A stretch of 64,000 nt of DNA from positions 5,172,786 through 5,236,785 of the forward strand of contig NC_134929.1 in NCBI RefSeq assembly GCF_051020765.1. The letters are read 5' to 3'. The notes beneath the pieces are model-generated. The model did no database searches, was not told the DNA's origin, and saw only the letters and a list, made by a program, of their open reading frames with translations. Source of the DNA: Lasioglossum baleicum (Eukaryota; Arthropoda; Insecta; Hymenoptera; Halictidae). The stretch's first letter is position 1. Every line of letters starts with the position of its first letter. This document shows, piece by piece, positions 13,784-25,880 of this stretch. The position numbers and the translations under genes were made by a program.

Positions 13784-16612
13784 ATGTCGAAGAATCGTCG
13801 CACAGTGCAGTGTGTCCAAACGGCGAAAAGTGATAATTTTATTGTGTGTAAGTGTGATCAATTTAATCCCATAAAAAAATGTCGGAAAACATTTCAAGTA
13901 AGTACTTACATATGTTTCTTCGTTATGAGGTCAAACAGAGTTGAGCATTGATCGATTAAAATGTTAATCAAGATTGATTGATTAATGTGTACGAAAAAAA
14001 GTAATCATTGAAAAATCGATGATTGATTCAATCGTTTGATGTAGTTAATCGCCACACGGTCTATCCGTAAAATGTAATAAGTGGGCACATAGAGATCGTA
14101 TTATGAACCAAATGGCCATATACCTAAACTCAGTTTAAATATTTTTCAGTATGCATAAAGTTTTGATTCCGTATTTTATTTTGAAATTTCAGTTAACTGC
14201 AATTAACGACTAAAGTAAGAGTTTAATTGTCAATTGCAATTAACGATTGAAGTAGAAATTTATTCGTCAGTCGTTGATTAAATTTTTGCCCAACTCTAGT
14301 TCCAAACGTGTCTTTCTATGAAATGCTTTCAAACTTTTACTGTTACAGACGAGTATTATTTTAAACATGAAGACATATTCGATGTGTGGTATAATGAGAA
14401 AAATAGCAATATCAAAACAGCTGCTGTTTTGAGGTTTATTTTGAATGCAATCGAAGAAACTGATATTTCTGAGAGGTACAGAGTATCACTTCATGAAAAG
14501 ATTCGACTGTTGTGCAAAAATATTTCATCACAATGGAAAAATGCCAACCGAACATTGGTAAATTTCAGATCAAAATATAATGTATGGTTGGGAGGATATT
14601 TAGTTCTTCCGAAAGGTGTCAACCCCATAAATCATAGAACCTCAGCAACAACAGGGCGTCCTCGTCTTGCATACCAGGAAAAGTCTGCGCGATCTCAGAG
14701 ACGAGAAGCAGCAACCCGTTCCAATCAAATGCAGGAAGATCTGGATTTAATAGTTCATGCAACATCGATAACGGCACGCAAGAGAGGCAACCGAGATCTA
14801 GCTTTCATATTAAAAGAGGCGACAAGAAGCCCTGAACGGGCGAAGAAAATGAGAAAAGCACTTATCTGCGAGGAAAAAAAAGCACCAATTCCCCTATCGC
14901 TCGAAGAAGCAATGGTGTTTATATACGAAAATAATTTAAGTAAACGGCAGTACACAAATATTCGTTTGGAAAATAAACGACGAAATTGTGATATATACCC
15001 TAATTACGATGCAATCATTGAAGCTAGGAAAGATTCGGTACCAATGGGGGTTACGGTGACGGAGACAATTGCAAAAGTTCCATTGCAAAATCTTTTGGAA
15101 CATACAGTAAAGAGAATAGTTCTACTGCAAAAAGAGGTAATCGAAAGTGTATTTTTAAAAACAGAAAAAGAAATACTTGAAGCAGAAATTATATTTAGCT
15201 ATGGCTTTGATGGCAGCAGTAGCCATTCAATATATAAGCAAAAATTTGAGAGACCTGAAAATTTATTTGGTTCCGATTGTAATCTTTTCGCCACCACATT
15301 GATACCACCGAGACTCTGTACAAGTAGCAATATAATTTTATGGAACAATATAATGTCTCATTCCATTAGATTTTGTAGACCGATAAAATTAGAATTCGTG
15401 AAAGAAACACCAGAACAAATACTCCAAGAAAAGGAAGACATGGACCGTCAAATAAAAAATTTGACTCATTTGAATTTATCATATAGAAATAAAATTTTAA
15501 AAATCAATTTCAAATTAGTCATGACGTTAATCGATGGAAAGGTTTTAAACACATTAACGAAAACTAAATCAACGCAGTGTTGTCCTATATGTGGAGCAAC
15601 ACCAACGCAAGTTTTGAAAATTGATAACTTTCGGTCAGACGCATTTACACCCACCGAAAATTCCTTACAATATGGCATTAGTCCTCTGCACGCTTGGATC
15701 CGTCTCTTCGAATGTATAATTCACATTGCGTACAGAATAGGAATAGATAAATGGCAGATGAAGGAAGAGAAAGATAAAGAGAGATGTAAGTCCCGCAAAA
15801 AAGAGATCCAAAAATTATTTTGGGAACATTTTGGATTACATGTGGACAAACCGAAACAAGGAACCGGCAATACAAACGACGGAAATACTGCTCGTCGAGC
15901 ATTTCGAGAACCAAAATTACTGTCAGCTGTCACGGGCGTAGACCTTGATCTAATTCAGAATCTAAGGATAATTTTACTGACTATATCGTGTCAATTTCCA
16001 ATAAATTTGGAGAAATTCGAAACGTTTTGTTTCGAGACAGCGAAATTGTACAAAGAAAAATACTCATGGTATCCAATGCCTCCAACATTGCACAAGATCC
16101 TAGTACACGGGAAACAAATCATTCAGCAATCCATCTTGCCTCCAGGGTATTTAGCAGAAGACGCAGCAGAAAGCCGAAACAAATTTTACCGACACGACAG
16201 AGAATTTCATGCGCGAAAGAATAGTCGCAGAAATAATCTACTGGATGTATACAACAGGTATAATTTTATTGACTGTTCATTTTTCGGTAAACATACGCTA
16301 TTGTAGTTGTTTTTTGTTCTTTTTAGTTAATGTTTTATTTATTTGGCTACTTTGTGCAGGGCTATGGAATCCTCTGACCCATATATATCCAGCATCAATT
16401 TGAAAATCAGAAGGCAGAAACAATATCTCCGAAGACCGACACTGCCATCTGAGGTTTTATCCTTATTGGCATCACCATTAATTGATAGCGATCCATCTAC
16501 AACATCAGAAATAACGGATGATGAATACGGAGATATTGAAGAAGATTTTGACGGAATATTTCCTATATTACAAAATTTAGACGACATAGAATTAGAGTCA
16601 GTTGAAGTATAA
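13784..16612 (+). CDS. Transib/RAG1-like DDE transposase, three exons, apparently intact
   Basis: My gene model is exon 1 13784-13847, exon 2 14349-16257 and exon 3 16360-16612, each joined by GT-AG introns with matching phase; it totals 2226 nt (741 aa plus stop). Exon 2 alone is open for over 630 codons. Numbered from the Met at 14318, landmarks line up with the RAG1 catalytic core as I remember it: D298 in GFDGSSSHS and D406 in LIDGKVLNTLT (the two aspartates), a CPICGAT zinc motif at 422-428, GNTARR at 522-527, and a glutamate region (E614/E618) in AEDAAESRNKFYRHDREFHA followed by LLDVYNR. Exon 3 supplies the conserved SSDPYI tail. The family normally cuts and pastes DNA between CACAGTG-type ends. 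I found no matching terminal repeats around it, so element ends are unknown. The first exon is less certain than the rest. Confidence 0.72.
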
Positions 16613-17089
16613 CAATTATGTTAATGTATAATAATGTTAATATTATGTTATGTAACAATTATGTTTTTCTATATTTTATTTCGATATTTTATGTTCATAC
16701 ATTATTATATTTATATAGTTTATGTATATTTATATTTATATAATAAATCGCACTCTTGGCGGACGGCTTCACCGTCATTAGTTGTCGTTATTTAAACGCC
16801 CACACCAGTCATCCTTTCCCATAGCGTATATATGTATACAGGGTGTCTCAAAATTAGGTCCGGAGCCGAAAATGGGAAGTTCCTGGGATCATTTCAAGCG
16901 ACATTTTCCTTTGAAAAAATGTCGTCCGCGGCTTCGTTAACGAGTTATTAACGAAAAACACGGACCAATCAGAGCGCGAGCTAGACGCGTGCAGCCCGGC
17001 GCGCCGGCAGCCGAGTGTCGGTGGCACGCCGCGATGTCGTAACGAACAAAAGTTTCTCGATGATGTGAATCCTCGCCAATTTCGATAAT

Positions 17090-17520
17090 ATTTGGATATG
17101 TTGTCAAGACCATGATTCTGAACAACATTTCCCTTGACGGTTTCTGTCGATCGGCTTTAGTTTACGATATTATTGTAAAAATTTGTAATTGTAAATCGAT
17201 CGATGTACTATTTCCTATCCGATTTCGATAATATCTGGATATGTTGTCAAGACCATGATTCTGAACAACATTTCCCTTGACGGTTTTTGTCGGTCGGCTT
17301 TAGTTTACGATATTATTGCAAAAATTTGTAATCGTAAATCGATCGATGTACTATTTCCTGTCCGATTTCGATAAGCTTTGGATATGTAGTCAAGACCATG
17401 ATTCTGAACAACATTTCCCTTGACGGTTTTCGTCGGTCGGCTTTAGTTTACGATATTATTGTAAAAATTTGTAATTGTAAATCGATCGATGTACATACTA
17501 TCTCCTCGCCGATTTCGATG
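17090..17520. repeat. Tandem 143-bp repeat, left foldback arm (3 units)
   Basis: The phrase gtcaagaccatgattctgaa recurs starting at 17103, 17246 and 17389, a period of 143 bp. Each unit holds a cgatcgatgtact segment and an interrupted AT-rich segment. It is the reverse complement of the series in the right arm. Confidence 0.9.
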
Positions 17521-18179
17521 AGCTTTATTTCAAAGGAAGAAGATATTTAAAACATCGAATTTATAACATATTTCAAAGTCATCGAAATCGGTGAGGACCC
17601 ACATCATCGGCAACTTTACCCGAACGATAGAAGAAGCACAAACTTATTGAATTAAAAACTCACTTATTCAGCCGTAAATCCATTTGACTACCACATATAA
17701 CCATCACACTTTTACATAATTGTTGAACTCGTAGCACACTTTTATAACTCGTATCGATATCGAACGAAATTACTTACTCCGACGCGGAAAGAGTTCGATG
17801 CTCTTCGCGATGCCGCGCGAAACTGTGCTCTCCCAGCGTACAATGTATTCGATGAAGGCGTCGTTTAAAACAAATGAAATCGTTCCCAAGGAGATATTGA
17901 TTTTTCGAGAATCATATGGCATTGATTTTTCGAGAATCATATGATTCTCGAAAACACCGATTCGAAGATTATGTAAAAGTGTGGTGGTTGTATGTGGTAG
18001 TCAAATGGTTTTTAATTCAATAAGTTTGTGCTTCTTCTATCGTTCGGGTAAAGTTGCCGATGATGTGGGTACTCACCGATTTCGATGACTTTGAAATATG
18101 TTATAAATTCGATGTTTTAAATATCTTTTTCCTTTGAAATGAAGCTCATCGACATCGGCGAGGAGATAGTATGTACATC

Positions 18180-18860
18180 GATCGATTTACAATTACAAAT
18201 TTTTACAATAATATCGTAAACTAAAGCCGACCGACAAAAACCGTCAAGGGAAATGTTGTTCAGAATCATGGTCTTGACAACATATCCAAATATTATCGAA
18301 ATCGGATAGGAAATAGTACATCGATCGATTTACAATTACAAATTTATACAATAATATCGTAAACTAAAGCCGACCGACAAAAACCGTCAAGGGAAATGTT
18401 GTTCAGAATCATGGTCTTGACAACATATCCAAATATTATCGAAATCGGATAGGAAATAGTACATCGATCGATTTACAATTACAAATTTTTACAATAATAT
18501 CGTAAACTAAAGCCGACCGACAAAAACCGTCAAGGGAAATGTTGTTCAGAATCATGGTCTTGACAACATATCCAGATATTATCGAAATCGGATAGGAAAT
18601 AGTACATCGATCGATTTACAATTACAAATTTTTACAATAATATCGTAAACTAGAGCCGATCGACAGAAACCGTTAAGGGAAATGTTGTTCAGAATCATGG
18701 TCTTGACAACATATCCAAATATTATCGAAATCGGATAGGAAATAGTACATCGATCGATTTACAATTACAAATTTTTACAATAATGTCGTAAACTAAAGCC
18801 GATCGACAGAAACTGTGAAGGAAAATGTTGTTCAGAACCATGGTATTGACAACATATCCA
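18180..18860. repeat. Tandem 143-bp repeat, right foldback arm (5 units)
   Basis: Five copies of the same unit in reverse orientation, with catggtcttgacaacatatc near 18269, 18412, 18555, 18699 and (as a divergent copy) 18839. The arm therefore has two more units than its partner. Confidence 0.88.
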
Positions 18861-19181
18861 AAGCTTGTCGAAATTGGCGAGGATTCACATCATCGAGAAA
18901 CTTTTGTTCGTTACGACATCGCGGCGTGCCACCGACACTCGGCTGCCGGCGCGCCGGGCTGCACGCGTCTAGCTCGCGCTCTGATTGGTCCGTGTTTTTC
19001 GTTAATAACTCGTTAACGAAGCCGCGGACGACATTTTTTCAAAGGAAAATGTCGCTTGAAATGATCTCAGGAACCTCCCATTTTCGGCTCCGGACCTAAT
19101 TTTGAGACACCCTGTATATATAGCTAATACACTACTATTTTTCCTACAATAATATATATATATATATATGTCTATGTATAC

Positions 19182-19417
19182 TAGGGTGGACCTTAGCTAT
19201 ACTTGACAAAAATTATTTTGCAAAATTTTTTCCCGCTCACCCCCCTAAATTGTTACAAATGTTGAGGAAATGATCTGGAAAAAGGGCAGACTGGTTCATG
19301 GGAAACCGGCGCGCAACGAAATTCAACGATATATTTGTCCCATTTTCTCAACATTTGTCACAATTCTGAGGGGTGAAAGAGAAAAAATTCTTTGGTCAAA
19401 AAATAAGGTCCACTCTA
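19182..19417. mobile_element. Short MITE with about 85-bp imperfect inverted ends
   Basis: The left end tagggtggacctta is mirrored by taaggtccactcta at the right end, and the homology continues imperfectly inward through a Tttcncnctcaccccnc stretch and an acaaatgttgag stretch. TA at both borders is compatible with a Tc1/mariner-type target duplication. There is no coding sequence. Confidence 0.65.
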
Positions 19418-19798
19418 AATGTATATGTATGTACATTTATTGATTATATCATTCGTATTTATATTTTATATATTTTTATAGTTTATGTACATTTATAAAT
19501 AATGCATATATATGATATACATTAATACATTAGTGATTTTATTTATGTATTTATCTTATTTGTGCTAGTATTATTACTTATGTTATTCCTGCGGCAGAAT
19601 TGTACTGTTAACACGATTTTTAAGACATTTCCTACGATCTGCCAAAAAAATGTTTCCAACAAAAGTTGATCAGTATTTACATATCTATAAATTTCAATAT
19701 ACAAAATTAAAAAAAATTTTTTTTTGTTTATAAAAATGGTAATCACGTCAATTTTTTAAATGTTACCATATATTTCTGACTTTATAATATTATTGCTG
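19418..19798. other. AT-rich interval, nothing recognised
   Basis: I see AT-rich sequence with short homopolymers and no reading frame or repeat that I can support. Confidence 0.6.
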
Positions 19799-19994
19799 GT
19801 GTCGAAACGAATTCAACGACCTATCATACTATAAGCTTCAACTTTAAATAACGCTAAAATACTTTTGGCCACGAAAAACGGGGTTCCAGACCATAGTGCG
19901 GCGTCTCGCGAGTACCGCGGCGCCGAGCCGCGACAGCCGCGAGATGGCCACCGCGGACTCGCGGTTTCTCGCAAGTGAAGAGGTAAACGCAGGG

Positions 19995-20002
19995 TATAAA
20001 TA
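19995..20002 (+). promoter_or_regulatory. TATA box (TATAAATA) upstream of the LINE insertion site
   Basis: A TATAAATA lies in GC-rich DNA that has no relation to the LINE. The LINE is inserted 34 bp downstream of it, about where transcription from such a box would begin. The interrupted sequence resumes after the LINE at 24862. Functional use of the box is inference. Confidence 0.4.
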
Positions 20003-20413
20003 CGCGTCGCGGAACTATAATAGGCGTCCTCGGAGTCGCAATTCCGAGCTGGAAAAACACTCACCAATTCCGAGCATTCAGCTCTCAAGCAGTTTCACTA
20101 CAGCAGTTTCAGTTTCAACACATTCAGTCATCAGATCATCAGATCGACTTCAGCAGTTTCAGTAGTTTTCTCTCGGTCTCGCGTGAGTCAACATCGTAAG
20201 CGCGCTGTTGTTTTCGTAACGTAACGTAACGTGTCGCGTATTTCTAACCTACAATCTATCAACGACAGTACCTGCTCACGCTGCAGTACTCATAAACTGT
20301 CTTTTTCAAGACATTTAGCATTAGCAACGCTCCTTTTCAACTAATTATTAAAAATTGATGAGTCCGATTCTGAAGCAGAGGTGGGTCAATCCCATTCACA
20401 CCATGACAACCGC

Positions 20414-21688
20414 ATGGTCGGGGTGAAGAACAAACTTCACAGAGAAGTTAATAACAACGGCCCGGAAGTGATAACATCCGACAACCTACAATTATCAGCA
20501 AATAAGAAACATAAAATCAGCAACATGAGCAGCCAACAGCTGAACACCACTAAGAACAACGTAGCTAACGTGCCCACAGCAAACAGGTTTGAAATCTTTT
20601 CTACAAAAGCTTTCCAAAATTTTTCTGATACTACGGGACCAACGGTTAGTGACCCAAGAATCAAATCAAAAACATCTAGTACAAACCCCACAGTGACTAA
20701 CCTTGAAACGTCAGTTCGTCCCCCTCCCATTTATATTCGACTAGCAGAAAAAGAAGTAGTTAATTTCAGCAGTGAATTAGAAGCTGAAATAGGGAAAAAC
20801 TTTTACCTGAAATATTTAGGAAACCAGATCAGACTTCACTTTAACAATATCCAGTACTTCTCAGAGGCCAAAAAAGCTTTTCAAAAAGCTGGTCTAAAAT
20901 TTCATACATTCGCGCTTCCTAGCGAAAAACCAATCACGGTCGTTCTGAAGGGCCTTCCACCTATTGAATCAGACCAAATTATTTCTGAATTGAACCAACA
21001 GAACCTTAACCCACTGAATGCAGTGGCATTCAAAACCTCGCCAAACAACTCCTTTTACAAAATCACCTTTCCCCCGGGAACCAAACTATCGCAAATTAAA
21101 TCAATCAGTTTCATATATCATTGTCGGGTTTACTGGGAAAAATACATAAAGTTCAAAAACTACACTCAGTGCTATAGATGCCAAGCTTTTGGGCACGCAA
21201 GTGCCAACTGTTTTAAAAACCCTCGTTGTGTCAAATGCGGATCAGACCATCAAACAAAAGATTGCAATAAGACTGAAGAATCTCCTGCTAAATGCGCTAA
21301 TTGCGCTGGTAATCACACAGCGAATTATTCGCAGTGCTCAAGCCTGTTAGCTTACGTCAACAAGAAATCCACTCCTCGCGCGCCTCGCAGCACTCCAAAT
21401 CGTCAAGCTATCCCCAACAAAATTATCAACCCTCATCAAAACCAAATAGTTAACAGTGGTCGCTCATTCAGTGAGGTAGTTAGGGGCCAACCCTCCGCTA
21501 CGAATCCTATCTTCTCTACATCCTCGTCAGATTCCACCGAATCGGGGGAATTCTTCAGGGAAGCTCTCATGTTCCTCAAAAAAGCCATGCCTATCTTCAA
21601 GGCCATCCAACCCAAATTAGCCTCATGCGCCACTATGCTCGATAAGATGGGGGTTATTTTTGATGCTGCACAACAATTATTCTCATAA
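20414..21688 (+). CDS. LINE ORF1, gag-like nucleic-acid-binding protein
   Basis: The first in-frame ATG is at 20414, which I choose; the open frame begins a little earlier. The product is about 424 aa. The N-terminal third is polar and low in complexity. The middle (nt about 20720-21160) looks like the PRE_C2HC-type domain of insect LINE gag proteins, with the phrase TVVLKGLPPIESDQI. It is followed from nt 21170 by three zinc knuckles, the first CYRCQAFGHASANC, the second CVKCGSDHQTKDC and the third CANCAGNHTANYSQC. The family's role is to coat the element RNA. The stop lies inside the start of ORF2 (29-nt overlap), typical for this clade. The frame is intact. Confidence 0.9.
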   Translation: MVGVKNKLHREVNNNGPEVITSDNLQLSANKKHKISNMSSQQLNTTKNNVANVPTANRFEIFSTKAFQNFSDTTGPTVSDPRIKSKTSSTNPTVTNLETSVRPPPIYIRLAEKEVVNFSSELEAEIGKNFYLKYLGNQIRLHFNNIQYFSEAKKAFQKAGLKFHTFALPSEKPITVVLKGLPPIESDQIISELNQQNLNPLNAVAFKTSPNNSFYKITFPPGTKLSQIKSISFIYHCRVYWEKYIKFKNYTQCYRCQAFGHASANCFKNPRCVKCGSDHQTKDCNKTEESPAKCANCAGNHTANYSQCSSLLAYVNKKSTPRAPRSTPNRQAIPNKIINPHQNQIVNSGRSFSEVVRGQPSATNPIFSTSSSDSTESGEFFREALMFLKKAMPIFKAIQPKLASCATMLDKMGVIFDAAQQLFS

Positions 21689-24535
21689 AACGTTCACTTC
21701 CAAAATTCCTGGTAAAATTATGTCTTGGAACGCTTGTTCCATATATTCCAAAATTAGCGAACTCGAACTATACATGATCACAAATAATGTTGTGGTAGCC
21801 TGCATACAGGAGACATGGCTAAGCCCAGCCACTGACATTTCACTAAACAATTACAATATAGTGAGGAAAGACAGAGATGATGGTCGACCCGGTGGGGGGT
21901 TGCCATCCTGATACATAAAAATCTACGATTCCATCCAATCCATCTCCCCTCGTTCAAAAACCTTGAATCTGTCGCGGTTAGGATGACTAGCCTCAACCTA
22001 ACTATTATCTCGGCGTACTGCCCAAATCAAACTCTTGACCCTGCAGCACTCGATTCCATTTCTAAATTTGACACACCGTTCATTGCGGGAGTGGACCTCA
22101 ACGCAAAACACACTGCCTGGAACAACAGATGCAATAACGCAAATGGTAGAACACTGGATAATCACATAACTAATTGCAAATACTCCTTGATCGCACCACC
22201 TTCGCACACTTATTTCCGACCTAACTGCCTCCCTTCCACGTTAGACTTCTATCTGGTAGATACACTTACTAACTGTCAATGCGAGGTCTCTGAAGACTTG
22301 TCTTCTGACCATCGCCCAGTCCTCCTCTTACCAGATGTCAAACAAGTCTTCGCAACATCTTCGCCAGTAACAGACTGGGACACATACCGCAATCACGCAA
22401 ATCTAATAACGATCACCCCCAACATCGGTTCAACCAGAGACGTTGATCATCAGGTCCACGCGTTCCAACGTCACCTAAAATCCAGCTATTACAAGTCTAC
22501 ATCTTTCGTCAACACACCGAACAAATTTATATCGCCAGATGAAAAACTTAAATTTCTCATTCGACTCCGGAATACAGCAAGAAAAAGATGGCAACGCACT
22601 GCTAACTTAATTTCATTAGAGTATTACAAACACCTAAACAAATGCATTAGAGATAGAGTAAAGTTCCTCAATTACAAATACATCCAAGATGAAGTAGCTG
22701 ACGCCAAAAACTCACACACCTTCTGGCCGGTTTACAGGAAGCTTACCAAAAAAGCGACCGTCATTCCTCCCCTTATGGACAGCTCCGGGACATATCATGA
22801 TTCAGGAGCCAGTAAGGCTCAACTGCTAGCGGACCAATTTAGCAGGGTCTATGAGGAAGCATATAAAGCTAAATCACCTCTCCAAGTCGTTATAAACAAT
22901 ACTGTTAGAGACTTCCACCAAAAAGAGCACTTCTCTCCGACCCCTAGTGCAGACATTGTCAGCTCCATTTCACCGGATAGCATCAGGGAAGTGGCTAAAG
23001 GGCTGAAACGTAAGAAAGCGTGCGGATATGATGGGTTCTCACCCAATTTGATTCAGGAGGCCCCTAGGAAAGCCTACGTTCAACTTTACTATATTTTCCG
23101 TGCATGCATCCAGTTAGCATACTTCCCGAAGGACTGGAAAATAGCAAAAGTGATTCCAATTCCCAAACCGGGTAAAAACCATAAACACCCCTCTAGCTAC
23201 AGACCAATTAGCCTTTTGCCCATTCTGGGGAAACTCTTCGAAAAAATCATTTACCAAATTCTGTATTCCCACATAGAAAATAACAACATCCTAATAAACT
23301 CTCAATTTGGATTTCGTAGCAAGCACTCCACAATTCATCAACTGGTGCGCACAGCTCAATTCCATGCTCACCACATGAACACTAACCGTTACTCCGGAAT
23401 GGTCCTCCTTGATCTGAACAAGGCGTTTGACTCGGTGTGGCATAATGGTCTGATAGCTAAATTAATCCTATTAAAATTCCACCCCAGAATAATCAAGCTG
23501 ATCCATTTCTATCTTGAAAACCGAACCTTATTTGTCCAGATCGGAAATAACAAATCTCAATTCCTGTTCATAAGGGCTGGAGTCCCACAGGGGTCTGTTT
23601 TGGCACCCCTCCTGTTCCTCCTGTTCATCAACGACATACCCAACACTGTTGATACATCCCTCGCGCTATTCGCCGACGACACCGCGATTCTGGCGGCGTC
23701 GTTTAGTCACCTTCGCTTAATCAAATTACTACAAAACCATCTAAACATAATAGTTCAATTTCTCAAGAACTGGAAACTCAAACTAAACAGTAACAAAACA
23801 CAGGCCATCCTTTTCACAAGAAAACGAAAACATCTCACAAAAGAGCTCCCGCGCTTGGTTGTAAACAGCATTGGGATCGAGTGGAGTAGTGAGGTCAGAT
23901 ATCTGGGTGTGGTTTTGGATGCAAAACTTAGATGGGGCCCGGCCGTTCTAGACAGACGAAAAAAGGCGATAGCAGCCCTGGGCGCTTCATCAGTCCTGAT
24001 TAGTAATAAATCCAAACTAAAAACCCATCTCAAACTCTTAATTTTCAAATCATGCATTCGAACGGTCATCACCTACGGAGTACAGTTGTGGCACACCGCA
24101 GCAAAAACCCACCTTGCCTCCCTCCAAAGGATCCAGAATAAGGCAATTAAAATCATACTAAGACTACCAATGGACCACTCCACGACGGATATTCACGTTA
24201 AAACAGGAATACCAATGCTGAAGCAAGTCATCCATACTCTTATAAAGAATTTCAGATCGGATGGTCATCCAAACCCTCTAATCCAGGACTTGAAGCTATT
24301 CAGAAGAGAACTTCTGCCATATACACCAAAGGTGCAATTTCCGCTGGATCTGCCCCTGGACGGACCGGTGACCTCATCTCATCTCTCATCTCCGGATTGT
24401 GCCGCTGTTGCCCCCGCCGGGGCACCCCCTGCTGCTGCATCCGGCGACTCCACGCCTGCGCCTGCACCTGCGCCCTCGGACCTGCCAAGGATCGGGGGTT
24501 TTCTCCAATTGCTGGACCAGCTTGACGACCTATAG
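21660..24535 (+). pseudogene. LINE ORF2 (endonuclease-reverse transcriptase), one frameshift
   Basis: The first part (21660-21911) encodes the start of an apurinic endonuclease, including SWNACSI and an IQETWL glutamate motif. The frame then breaks near 21895-21899 in a run of six G residues; sequence after it continues in the next frame from about 21899 to 24535, as if one G were missing. The second part holds the rest of the endonuclease (GVDLNAKHTAW, SSDHRPVL) and a complete reverse transcriptase with DLNKAFDSVWH, GVPQGSVLAP and the catalytic FADD at nt 23669-23680. A Pro/Ala-rich tail ends the protein. A homopolymer assembly error is an alternative to a real mutation. Confidence 0.9.
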
Positions 24536-25880
24536 TGACCGAACGTGGAGGGAGGCCACCTCTCCCTGGGAGCCGCCCGGCTTGGTGGCTGGTTGTCGAC
24601 TCATGGAATTCCATTATATCGTGTATCGTATGCCGCGAAGCGTTGATGATGCAGTACCCTGCATGTGATGTCTATAAGTTTTTTGAAACTTTTCTTATAC
24701 AGAAATACTCACGTTAACAAAGCAATTTAAACCCTTCACATGATTATAACAACTCCACGCCTCAAGACAAAAGGATAGGGAGCACACAGCTCCAGGCGCC
24801 TTTTATACAATCCCTCATGTTCAATAATCAGGCTTGCCCTGTTTAAAAAAAAAAAAAAAATAATAGGCGTCCTCGGAGTTGGGATCTTCGAGCCGTATAC
24901 GACCGCTACTAGTGGCTACTCCACGAACGCGGTCTCAACGGCTGCGAGATCCAGGTTTCCACCGGACCGCCTCCTCAGGGATGCCAGAATCATGGGTCGT
25001 GGGTTTTTTCCCCTCCGCTCGTTCAGCCGACTCGACCCCCCACTCTGACGCACCGTCGTCGCCAGGTTGCTTCTACTGCGCACGCGCTACACGAACGTAT
25101 CTCTACTCTGTCCGTGTGAGTGCCTGTTCGACTGCACGCGAGCTACACACGCCAGCGTACCTCTACTCTGTCCGTGTGCGCTGCTTGTGCGCTTGCGCCA
25201 GCCACAATCTATTTTTAGCACTCTCCATCCACATCCACGCCTGCTTGACGGAAACGAAACTGAATCTGAAATTCGGCCGTCGAGCCGTCGAGCGTATCAA
25301 TCGCAATCTGGAGCTAGCCTTCGAGTCCCCGCGTGCAGCGAGTTTTATTTTTATTTTTCATTACTTTTTTAATTACATTTTTTAACCTTCCAAAAAATTT
25401 AAATATATATTATATGTATATTCGTAAGTTTGAACCCTTTATCTCAACCAGGAGGGTAGTGAAAGGGTAAAAACTAATTATTGGTTTTTCCCACATTTTC
25501 CCTATTTAATGGTATACTTAAAAATTCTAGAAAAATTCTACAAAATTGTAGATATTATTCCCTATGATTGTGAATTTTTTCAGATTTTTTGCAAATAGTA
25601 AGTATGAAAAATCGTATAGCCGGATATAAGATGGTCAAAAGAGCTCATCCAAATTAATTTTTAATCACACGTTCAATAAAAATCACATGTTCAATAAAAA
25701 ATTACGAAAAAATTCATGAACATTCTGCCTAATAGCATACACGCGATTGAGACCAATTTCAAACTTTTTGGTTGTAAATAGCCAATGGGTATAGCCGGAT
25801 AAGATAGTCAAAAATGCCCTTGAACCGAATTTTATCGACGATGTGCAATTCGATAGAACACAAAGAAAAAACATACTGTG

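Larger units (their letters stand above)
16839..19114. mobile_element. Foldback (long inverted repeat) non-autonomous DNA transposon with TA duplication
   Basis: The left end reads CAGGGTGTCTCAAAATTAGG and the right end is its reverse complement. TA lies directly outside both ends (16837-16838 and 19115-19116), as for Tc1/mariner-type insertion. Inverted homology runs from each tip inwards to about 17718 and 17972, leaving a loop of roughly 250 bp. Each arm carries a tandem series of about 143-bp units, three on the left and five on the right. The small reading frames on both arms are mirror shadows of one another and do not resemble known proteins. No transposase is present. Confidence 0.85.
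20037..24861 (+). mobile_element. Jockey-type non-LTR retrotransposon (LINE) with 18-bp TSD and poly(A)
   Basis: The element is flanked by an 18-bp direct repeat, AATAGGCGTCCTCGGAGT, at 20019-20036 and 24862-24879. It ends in a run of A residues (24845-24860). It has a 5' leader of about 380 bp, two overlapping reading frames (gag-like ORF1, endonuclease/reverse transcriptase ORF2) and a 3' UTR of about 310 bp. ORF2 has apurinic endonuclease and reverse transcriptase domains but no RNase H that I can see, which fits the Jockey clade. The perfect target duplication suggests a young, essentially full-length insertion. Confidence 0.93.

Noticed and set aside
13801..13807. CACAGTG as the Transib left end beside the transposase
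   Set aside because: It falls inside the putative first exon, and no inverted partner was found up to 19.8 kb.
16937..19099. 63- and 94-codon frames in the foldback arms
   Set aside because: Same sequence read in both arms; mirror shadows of non-coding repeat.
20381..20413. ORF1 start at 20381
   Set aside because: The codon there is GTG; the first ATG in frame is at 20414.
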